Positions 56,037-64,000 of a DNA stretch of 64,000 nucleotides are shown here, in pieces. The stretch is from Prostheceraeus crozeri (lineage: Eukaryota; Platyhelminthes; Polycladida; Euryleptidae). Every line of letters starts with the position of its first letter. The stretch's first letter is position 1. The notes under the pieces are model-generated. The model did no database searches and was not told where the DNA came from. It saw only the letters and a list, made by a program, of their open reading frames with translations. The translations under genes and the position numbers were made by a program. Location: NCBI GenBank assembly GCA_907163375.1, contig CAJQUW010012967.1, forward strand, positions 496,001-560,000. Reading direction: 5' to 3'.

Positions 56037-56101
56037 CATTTTGATAAGAGGAAATGAAATGAATTTATCTTTCGACGCACAGACAATTTGTTTTTATTTC
56101 G

Positions 56102-56103
<2 letters not shown>

Positions 56104-56182
<79 letters not shown>
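56104..56182. repeat. (AT)n microsatellite
   Basis: About 39 uninterrupted AT units, expanded from a short ATATAT run that the inverted copy (near 56713-56722) still shows. Confidence 0.95.
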
Positions 56183-56183
<1 letters not shown>

Positions 56184-56378
56184 CGGCGAACCGCCTTTCT
56201 TGATCAGATTTTTAATTTACAGTTATCTTATCTAACAAGGACTAGGATTTTAAATCAAATCTGTAAATGTCTATAAAAATATGTGGGGGAAGGGGAAGAT
56301 AGTGAAGTCAAAGATAATAAAGTCAACATAGCACATTACTGTGCAAACCATCCATAATACACTTTCATGCACATCCAC

Positions 56379-56660
56379 CTAATCTTGTAGAGTTAATGCT
56401 GGTAAATTTGAATGGTTCCATTCTGTTTTATCATTGAACAGTTTTATGTTTTGTTCATTTGTCTTTTTGTCTATTTGTCTTTCCATTGCGTTATTGTGAT
56501 GTACTCCTGTAACGTTCATGTTGAAGTTTTGTTTAATTCCATGGTGGTTTTCACAGTGTCTCCATAGTACTGATGATTTCTGTTTTTCCTTTAATTGTTT
56601 GATATGTTCATTACCTCTTGTTCTTGCATTTCTTGACGTTTCACCAACATATATTGCTTT
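56379..56660 (-). pseudogene. GIY-YIG endonuclease-like C-terminal fragment
   Basis: About 93 codons, open from just after an in-frame TGA (56661-56663) to TAG at 56379. It contains AIYVGETSRNARTRGNEH, LWRHCENHHG, AMERQI and LFN.KTEWN. This pattern is characteristic of the GIY-YIG-type domain ending Penelope-like proteins (YVGET as the GIY-YIG core, downstream Arg, then Glu). Confidence 0.7.
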
Positions 56661-56790
56661 TCATTTGTCACACTGTAAATTAGAAATCTGATTGAGAAAG
56701 GCGGTTCGCCGAAATATATATTGCGAAATAAAAACAAATTGTCTGTGCGTCGAAAGATGAATTAATTTCATTTCCTTTTATCAAAACACT

Positions 56791-59354
56791 ATTAAACAGT
56801 TTGATGCTTTTACTTCTTTGCTGTTTCATAAAACGGATCGCTCCGCCGCTTGCTCAAAAGCACTGGTTGGCATTGTTTTTCCATTCGATTTCCACATGTG
56901 CATCAAAGCCTGGATAGCAGCAGTTTTGCATCTGAGCGGGGAAAGACCTCCTTCGGCACATAGACACCTCTGTATTGGTTGGTTTAACTACCCACTAAGT
57001 CTCAGAAACATCTTCTATCTCGTGCACAACGGCATCTAAAATCTCATTTTGCTGTCATTCTCAGTGTCTATACTGAACTGAATGAATATTCTTGTGGTGA
57101 TAGCTTAGATTTTTCAAAAAGCTAGAGCACGTAGCGATTGTAATGCAGACATCATTGTCAACCCTCATTAGGTCAATTAATTTCGGAAATTTTCATTCGT
57201 CCTTAGCGACTGTCGTGGAGACGATGTCTCTACTCTATGATGCCTCCATATTAAAAAGAATTAAATAGAAAGATGTCCTCAGACTTGAATAATTTAAGCA
57301 CAACAATTCCTTGGCAGTCGTAAACGCTGCATTTCGCCTAACAAGGGCTCGTCAATACGGCTCGGAATGGCCCAAACTAGCTTAAAATATTAACTCCAAC
57401 CACAATTGAAACTGCACATTCGTTTGATTGTTTCACCCAGAGAATTTGACAACTCAGTTCCACTAGTGATTTCACCGAGTTATGTTTTATTTCTCTATAC
57501 CTTCATTCGATTTTTCCATATTACTTTAATCTTGTCAGTAGATCATACAATCTCTCACATTAGTTCTGTTTGTTCAATGCTAAGTATTCCGTTACTGCAT
57601 CGATATTCTGCAATTTGTGTCCTCAATTTTGTGTTCATTGTTCTTGGTTAATTGGAGATCAGTTGTGCCATTAAAATTGTTGATGTTGAGCAAATAAGTA
57701 TTTCAGCAATTTCACATGCAAGAGGTAATAGCAAGATACTTCATCATAGACCTAAACACATTTTGGCGTGCAATGTAAACATTGAATTTGCAAAGCAATT
57801 TCAAAAACATCAACATTATCAGTGAGACTTTGTTTGACTTCGATTTGAGCATTCAGTTGTGGAAGTGGGAATGAGTAAAAGGAGGGGAAGTCATTTGGTT
57901 TGCTATTCGGGTAGGTACATTGGGTGGCAGAATCTGCTTATCGATGTAGGTGAAATGAGTTTTCTTCATATTGCTGGTTCTTTTCTCTTGAATACCTGAA
58001 GATGTCTGACAATTAACATTAGTTCACCTTTCACATTAGTAGCTCAACATCAGTCATTCATTAATTGAAGTCTTAATAGTGTGAGCAAGAGTGTTCGCAG
58101 TTGTGGAAATTTTAGTTGAGCCACTCTGTATTCCGGAGTTTGATAAGTTCATTAAACAATTTGACTTTTATCAATAAAGGAAGAGTGATTTTTTGCTTTG
58201 TCTATTCCATTCATAATGTATTCAAGGTGAATAATGCAGCAGCTATTTCTTGAATATAAGAAAAAATTGCAAATCATTAAATAAACGATAAACTGGGTGT
58301 GTTCCGCAGAGGAGCGGGCTGCGCGATTAAAGGTGAAGGCGCGGAGCGGGCCTGCAGGCTTCCCTAAACAGTCGAAAAATTATATTTGGCAATTGAAAAT
58401 TACATATACGGTACTTCCAAAGATGTTTCTTTATCACACTTTTCGATGCTGGTCGAGCCTGATAGGTGGATAAAATTACATGTAAATTAAATCAGACCAA
58501 AGTCACTGATTCGCAGTGTAGTGCAGCTACTGTTTCATTCAATTTTTTATTATGCGTCAATTAAGACAAAAATACATTTAAATAATACGCAGGTACAGTA
58601 CATAACAATGCGTGATCCTAAGTCATAACAAAGTTAAGAGCTTCGGCACAGAAGAAATATAAATGTTGATCTCTGAGGCTGTGTGAATTCCAAGGCCGTC
58701 CAGAAGCTGTGTGCGATGCCATCACTGCATAAAGGGGCCGAAATTCTATCTTTACTAATCTTCCTTGTAACCACAACCATTAAGACAAATGTCTGCAACC
58801 AAGAACAAAGGCAATCCTCCCAACAGTCCAGTGAGATGCACCACATTGCAAGTCCATTGATTATTGCTTGTCGAAGCCGTGTTTTTACTAAGACAGTTCG
58901 ACTAAGTACGCAGGACTTCCTTCCGACTTACCTCTGAAATTGGCTGTATACAAAGTGCTTTCAAAAGAGCAGAATGTCTTACTGTTCTTGGTAATCGCAG
59001 GGTTGCTTTGATGCTTGATGTGTCTCTAGTCGTGAGATATATCAAGGTGAGTCTCGGTAGAACTACTATAACATAAAAACAGCCTTTTGATGAGGACCCA
59101 AAGCCTGGCTTAACACACCGACCGGTGATAGACCAGAGAAAGTACCACGAGCACCTACTATTCGATTGTCTACATGCGGCTTTCCAGATAATGCGAATCC
59201 ATCAATATTCCTAAGTAATTAGAGGAAGAGGCTACACGAAGTTGGTGACCATTCAAGAACCATTTAGGAGTCCGCACTAACAGCCGTTCACCGAAGACAA
59301 CACAATGACTCTTCGTATTTTTTGGATTTGGATGAGTGAAATTTAGACGCCCAA
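56791..59354. other. Intergenic, nothing recognised
   Basis: No gene. A GC-rich stretch at 58308-58368 (two GGAGCGGGC strings) stands out but has no partner end. Confidence 0.45.
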
Positions 59355-59530
59355 AGGTTCATTCACACCGGACGCGGCGCGCCCTCATGCGTCCAGAAAT
59401 TTCGTTCAGAACCTCAATAAGCCAATGGGCTGTTCACACCGGACGTGGCCCCCATTGATTTAATGAGGTTCGGAACGAAATTCTGGACGCGTGAGGACGC
59501 GCCGCGCCATGTCCGGTGTGAAGGGACCTA
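59355..59530. mobile_element. Palindromic GC-rich MITE (176 bp)
   Basis: Near-complete inverted repeat with arms of about 78 bases. Outer ends AGGT.C.TTCACACCGGAC in both orientations; arms include CGTCCAGAA, TTTCGTTC and GAACCTCA. The loop has a third TTCACACCGGAC copy. Resembles Harbinger-type MITEs, but the target duplication is unclear. Confidence 0.65.
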
Positions 59531-60144
59531 AAGAGAGGTAAAGTCTCCTACTATGCATGGCCAGCAGTTGTCGAAGATGTAAATAATTGATTCGCTGCCC
59601 ATCAGCATAACAGACTGCTGGTACTTGGTATCCAAGTAGAGAAGCTCCAAAAATTACAGTCGTCTAGTTGTTGACGTGCCTCTCGTCGTCCTCATGACCT
59701 TAGAGACTTGAAACCATGTGTTACCATGAATCAATTAGTTTATTTTTCTGAATGGGTTCATTATGTCTTTCTCATGCATGTCACGGCAGTTTTTTTGCAA
59801 TTTTTCATGTTGGCATGTCGAATTTAGCTTGTCTTCGAAAACGTACTCACAGAATAAATTGCTCTGCTACATGAAATTAACTATCATTTTGTGTCAGATG
59901 GTGTTTAATCACGTGTTGATTTGTTTCTAAAAGTGTCGTCTTCCTGACCATCCATTATATATCATCTTGTTGCGAAGTATTTTTTCGCGTATGGAAAGTA
60001 CCAAATTTCATTTTGTTGGACATCGTGACGCCTAAATTCATTCTTTCCACATATGAGTGTATTGGCATACAAGTTGAAATGGCAAAATTTTATTATAGAA
60101 AACATGTACAGATCATGATCTTTCAAAGTCATACCGAATACAAA

Positions 60145-60165
60145 AGAGAGAGAGAGAGAGAGAGA
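60145..60165. repeat. (GA)n microsatellite at retrotransposon 3' end
   Basis: About ten GA units, lying 10 bases beyond the stop codon of the minus-strand retrotransposon; it reads as (TC)n in the element's sense and may be its 3' tail. Confidence 0.8.
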
Positions 60166-60175
60166 AAAAAAGAAG

Positions 60176-61640
60176 TTAAGAGTCAAAATAACTTGATGCT
60201 CCAGCCAGAACCAGTTCGTGTCTGCCAATCTCCCCTAGATTCATTGATAGCATTGCTCGGGAGTTATGGCGCATCAAAGCGATGGACATTTTTCTCATGA
60301 TGGCCTCCCGTGCCTCAGAAAAAGTTACTGAAGTCTGAGTGGACAGTCTGGAAGCAACTGGAGAGAATGTGTAGAGAGCTTCTTCTCCCCATGAGCCATA
60401 GGCTGTAACTGCCATCGGAATGCATATCCAGCCAAGCTCCTCACATTTGTTGTCGTTGGAGGTATGCTTTCTTTTTTCAGCCGCCAACAAGGTTGACCCT
60501 TCCGTTGTGCTCGCTCCTGGAACAGTGTTATTGATAAGCGGATGCACAACAGTCAGGTCAACTGCTGCTGGACGACCAAGACTCCAATCTGGCAGGAGAA
60601 TGTCTGCTGGTCTTCTGTTTGGGTCGGAGTGACCACAACCGGCGCCTTTTTCGATGGCAGGTCGGAGGTTTGCCCATTCGCAGATTTGGTTTAGCTGATC
60701 ACGCAGAGCATTATGCCGACTTGTCACAAAGCTTCCCCGCTTACATGTCAAAGCGTGATGGCCCAACGGATCTAATGAAACACCTGGACATCTTGGACAC
60801 AGAGTTTTACCAGTCGTCATTGGCAAGCCGAGCCACCATTTTATCAACACTTGAAATTCTTCGGGTGATAGTCTGAAACCCAATCCAGGTGATGGAACAA
60901 CGGTTAGCCATTTAGCCGCATCGGGTGAACTGATCGAGTGTAACCGAATTTGATGTGCAGGACTTGCACTGGTCATTAAGGTCTTTTGTAGTCTGGTATC
61001 AATGAAAGTTGACAGATGTTTTTGTGAAGGTGTCGATGAAATGAAGAAATCATTTGCAAGATGTTTTTGCTCTTCTACCATCGAATTATACGAGGAAATT
61101 GCCTGAAGGCAAGAGTCGTACGTTGTGGCATTGCTCCTGATACTCGCAGCGGGAAGTGATGCACTGAGCGATGCAAGATAGGCTGCTGAAGGATGTTTCA
61201 TTGTCGACCGAACACCTAGTCCACCAGAACATACTTTAAGTTGGCATTGGATCCAATCCTCTTCCGATAGTTCAATGGCAATACTTTCTTCTAGACATTT
61301 TCGAACTTCTTTGTCAAACTCTCCGAACGCTTTCTCGGTGCATTCAGGGGGAACAGTTCTTGCCAAATGAGTCATCCTACAGAACCCGGCACAAGTCCTC
61401 AGCAGAGATAGAGAAACTTGTGGATCCCGTAACCGAGAGATATAATTCAGCAGCTGCAAGGATTTCACACGCTTATTCTCTATAAATTCGGAGCAGAAAT
61501 TGTGATCTCCAACAGGCGAACCAAGTACCTCGAAATTGGCTGAATTAGATTTTAAGAAGTCAGGACTGAAGTCATCAAGGTTGCCTTTACCAAACAGTTC
61601 ACATTTTTTAGTCTGCAGCTTGAGTCTATATCACCACCTT
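60176..61640 (-). CDS. Retrotransposon ORF, C-terminal part with CCHC and REL endonuclease
   Basis: The frame is open from about 61640 (after the frameshift) to TAA at 60176-60178; its first Met is at 61468. Numbered from that Met: an RT thumb-like region with CSGGLGVRS, a CCHC knuckle (C224, C227, H237, C242), RHN, then RPAD (286-289) and D304 in AAVDLTVV, the PD..D pattern of the restriction-like endonuclease. This enzyme would nick the target to prime reverse transcription. Confidence 0.82.
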
Positions 61641-63282
61641 GCGAACATAAAACTTCATATGCCTTTAGAACTTCTTCTTTCTTTCCAGCAAGGATGCCGT
61701 CATCCAGATACCAACAATGGTAAATTAATGAGCAAGAAGATTCAATTGCTTTGACAACTGGATGCAATGCTAGGGCAAAGAGGAATGGACCGAGTGGATC
61801 GCCTTGTTGAACGCCTTGACATGAAGAGATGCGTCCCATAGTATGCCATAGAAAAGGTTGACAACCATAGCACCAGGTTATCCATTTGTGGATCTTCGGG
61901 AAGAGCTGATAGCATTGATCTAGAACCGCCTTTCTAGAAACAGAATTGAAGGCATTAGCCATGTCCACTTTTAAAATGCAGAAGTCAGGATCATTCCAAT
62001 GATCATGAGTCACTGCCCTGACGCGATGGATGATCTTTTCAGTTCCATTTTTACAGGAAACTCCTATCTGTAGAGGCAAGAAATATGTAATGATGTCTTG
62101 ACGTATTAGACTACTTATGCACTTAGCAGACAAGCGACGTATAACCTCTCCCACGACGATTGGTCTGACATCCCAACTATCTCCTTTCGTCTTTTTCAAA
62201 GCAGTAAGATTTCCACCTGCAATGTATGGCGCTAAATCGATAGGAGACTTTCCAGAAATAAGGAGGTTAACCAAATGCCTTAAGGATGCCGTTAAACTAA
62301 TTGGCAAAACAGCTTCACATGCATTAATCAAGTGTTGAACCCGAAGACCGGATGGCCCACAAGCTGTAGCTTGAGGAAACGAGCGTAAAATCTCCATCAT
62401 GTCGGAAGAAGAAGACAACTGCAACAATTCAGTCTCATTGGAATATTCTGAAACGGATGGCGGAGGAACTTTGGGATGTTTGTCATTCAGTTTGGTCCAT
62501 GTTATGTCGTTATTGGGGCACAACCCGCTCGATGACAAGATGCGGCACGCTTTCCCATATAGTCCATCTTCAGCCTGATCAATGGCCGCTGCAATTCTTG
62601 CAGCATATTCTTCTTGAGAACTTCTTGATTTTGGTTTTGAAGAAGTTGGTGATTTTGAATTAACTTTTGCTGCTTCCCACAATTCTTCTAGATGACCGTT
62701 GCTCCACTTGTCACATAGCATATTGATTGAAGTCTTGTGTTGATGTCTCTTTCCTGCACGTTTGGATGATGGTAATACGCATTTAGGAAGCATCAGCAAC
62801 TTAGTCCACGAATCAACGGAGTTTTCATTGACAACTTGCTTGATGGCTTCCGAGAGAACATAGCCAAATTTTTGACGTGCTTTTGCTGGCACAAATTTTA
62901 GTGTTGGTCTTTGAAGTCGCATGACCTCGTCTAAGTAAGGTAACTTGAAAACGTGATTTGAATCAGTGACAGGCTCAATTGTGGTAGATGACTGACTTGC
63001 TTGTTGAGATGCACATTTTGAGCTATGTCTAGACCGAAATGATTCTGCAAAAATTCGATTGCATTTGCAAATATAACGACGATGCCGAAAAAGCCAAGAA
63101 TCAGGAACTTGTCCGGGAAGTAATCCGGAGCAGTGTTTTTCCAAATGTCGAGTTACCATCGAGGAGGCAATCATTTCAGGGCAATTGTCCACTGGGCATG
63201 GACAGCCAGCTATTCGACTGCTATCTATGATACCAGGGTTTGCATGTTGATATTCTGATGTGTCTGCACCTGTCATATCCAT
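61552..63282 (-). CDS. Retrotransposon ORF, N-terminal fingers and reverse transcriptase
   Basis: 576 codons from ATG 63282. An N-terminal C2HC/C2HH finger (CPVDNCPEMI..TRHLEKHC) is followed by a second Cys/His cluster (YICKCNRIF...RHSSKC); both probably bind target DNA. RT motifs: RPIVVGEVIRRL, D440 in KVDMANAF, GVQQGDPLG (490-498) and YLDDG (525-529), all intact. The last 20 or so residues are out of frame with the family; the correct sense continues in the other frame, so the stop at 61552 is a frameshift consequence. The break could be a mutation or a sequencing error. Confidence 0.85.
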   Translation of the reverse strand: MDMTGADTSEYQHANPGIIDSSRIAGCPCPVDNCPEMIASSMVTRHLEKHCSGLLPGQVPDSWLFRHRRYICKCNRIFAESFRSRHSSKCASQQASQSSTTIEPVTDSNHVFKLPYLDEVMRLQRPTLKFVPAKARQKFGYVLSEAIKQVVNENSVDSWTKLLMLPKCVLPSSKRAGKRHQHKTSINMLCDKWSNGHLEELWEAAKVNSKSPTSSKPKSRSSQEEYAARIAAAIDQAEDGLYGKACRILSSSGLCPNNDITWTKLNDKHPKVPPPSVSEYSNETELLQLSSSSDMMEILRSFPQATACGPSGLRVQHLINACEAVLPISLTASLRHLVNLLISGKSPIDLAPYIAGGNLTALKKTKGDSWDVRPIVVGEVIRRLSAKCISSLIRQDIITYFLPLQIGVSCKNGTEKIIHRVRAVTHDHWNDPDFCILKVDMANAFNSVSRKAVLDQCYQLFPKIHKWITWCYGCQPFLWHTMGRISSCQGVQQGDPLGPFLFALALHPVVKAIESSCSLIYHCWYLDDGILAGKKEEVLKAYEVLCSQGGDIDSSCRLKNVNCLVKATLMTSVLTS

Positions 63283-63667
63283 TACAGCTCGAGGAAATTT
63301 AAAATTACTAACTCAATGACGAAATCTGACAAGAATCTCCCAAATTGGCATCGGAAATGACAATTTATGTATGGCAATAGAAATTTCCAAAAAAAAGGTA
63401 TTCTAAAAACTGAAATTCCAATACTAAGCGATAGGCGAGAAAGTTTGAGATCAGAGCGAGCGAAAGTTGTAATGAAACAAGTATTGGAAGGGAAAATTCG
63501 AATCGCAAAATTATTCCACACTGAACAATATAAAAAGGATTGATATCCTATATGAAAAGCTGAAATAGTCCATTAATAAAGAATTGCGTAGATATCTGGC
63601 AGGAGCTGTAAAAATGTACGACCGTCCACTGGCAGCATAGATTGTTTGAGTAAATAGCAAAAAATTG

Positions 63668-63745
63668 TTCAGTGAGGGAGGGATCGAACCCTAGAACCTG
63701 TTCTCGACGGTTAGCCAACGAGGCAGTTAGGCCACCGGAGCACTC
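63668..63745 (-). repeat. tRNA-derived SINE head
   Basis: Minus strand: an A-box-like TGGCCTAACTG, a second TGGCTAACCG, then a B-box GGGTTCGATCCC whose T-loop is one base shorter than in a true tRNA, and GC-rich sequence on the upstream side. This fits a tRNA-derived SINE or degraded tRNA-like repeat rather than a working tRNA. Confidence 0.45.
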
Positions 63746-64000
63746 GCGCGATAAGAGTCGCCCTGCAGTAACTTATTGGGAGAATAGTGCAGACGATCGA
63801 GGTCGTGGCCGACTTCCCGATAAAATAGTGACGTCGGCAACACACAGCGGATCTCTCAGCACGACAGTATCGCATGCAGGCAAGGGAGAGAGAGAGAGCG
63901 CAGGCGGATGGAACAACGATTCACAGGCGAAGACGGCCCTGCAGTATGGATGTCGATGTGAGGCGATTGCTTGAGGGAACCAAGCCAAGAGATACAGTAG
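63746..64000. other. GC-rich sequence at window edge
   Basis: GC content is clearly above the surroundings and an open frame runs on both strands, as expected by chance in stop-poor DNA. Possibly the body of the same repeat as the tRNA-like head; not resolved because the window ends. Confidence 0.35.

Larger units (their letters stand above)
56037..56790 (-). mobile_element. Penelope-like element fragment with inverted flanks
   Basis: A GIY-YIG-like frame (56660-56379, minus) lies between inverted copies of one sequence. The left copy at 56037-56223 is interrupted by the (AT)n tract; the right copy at about 56683-56790 is its complement (shared strings CTTTCGACGCACAGACAATT and GGCGGTTCGCCGAAATATAT). 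Penelope-like elements typically end in a GIY-YIG domain and are flanked by such repeats. The RT domain is missing. Confidence 0.7.
60145..63282 (-). mobile_element. Non-LTR retrotransposon with restriction-like endonuclease (R2/NeSL/Utopia-like)
   Basis: One long reading unit, about 1030 residues, interrupted by a single frameshift near 61615-61650. Order: two N-terminal Cys/His fingers, RT domain, CCHC knuckle, PD-(D/E)XK-type endonuclease. That order is typical of site-specific early-branching LINEs. The sequence style (GPSGLRVQHL, RPIVVGEV.RRL, GVQQGDPLGPFLFALALHP) recalls the Utopia/NeSL branch, but the clade needs a tree. The 3' UTR appears nearly absent, and no rRNA, snRNA or tRNA target was recognised next to either end. 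Confidence 0.85.

Noticed and set aside
63668-63745. Possible tRNA gene on the minus strand
   Set aside because: The T-loop is a base short and the acceptor stem does not pair; better explained as a SINE head.
63672-63988. Open frames on both strands at the window edge
   Set aside because: Explained by high GC content and few stops; no protein motif.

Overview
The window is nuclear DNA of an invertebrate animal. It is AT-rich, its genes are split by GT-AG introns of several kilobases, and it carries animal-type transposons: hAT, DD41D mariner, Harbinger-like, Penelope-like and several non-LTR lineages. The phylum cannot be fixed from the sequence.

Two host genes are well supported, both on the minus strand. 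The first (19242 down to at least 5420) encodes a secreted thioester-containing protein of the alpha-2-macroglobulin/CD109 family. Four exons give at least 1584 residues, with the CGEQ thioester motif intact and an unusual EGF-like block inserted between MG5 and MG6. The second (50452 down to 30908) is a complete five-exon cathepsin L protease of 335 residues spread over 19.5 kb. An intronless orphan gene with zinc-finger-like cysteine pairs lies at 51343-52311. Inside cathepsin intron 3, on the opposite strand, is a rhodopsin-class GPCR relic whose first coding exon is split by a hAT transposon with a perfect 8-bp target duplication.

The rest is mostly mobile DNA. 1-2.5 kb: a hAT-type MITE inside a region bounded by a 36-bp inverted repeat. 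5.4-19.2 kb: the thioester-protein gene, with MITEs and LINE relics in its introns. 20.5-21.3 kb: a 750-bp near-perfect palindrome. 22.8-28.2 kb: a hAT element with 8-bp target duplications that contains a decayed LINE. 30.9-50.5 kb: the cathepsin gene, with a composite inverted mariner, a Harbinger-like MITE, the intact hAT element, two LINE relics, a mariner relic and further MITEs in its introns. 56.0-56.8 kb: a Penelope-like GIY-YIG fragment between inverted repeats. 59.4 kb: a palindromic MITE. 60.1-63.3 kb: a nearly intact non-LTR retrotransposon with a restriction-like endonuclease. 63.7 kb: a tRNA-derived SINE head.

The two host proteins could both serve extracellular or lysosomal proteolysis and its control, but nothing here shows that they act together. 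The strongest items for follow-up are the EGF-bearing thioester protein with its RARR site, the GPCR exon split by a potentially active hAT element, the two large inverted structures at 20.9 kb and 32.5 kb, and the R2/Utopia-like retrotransposon.
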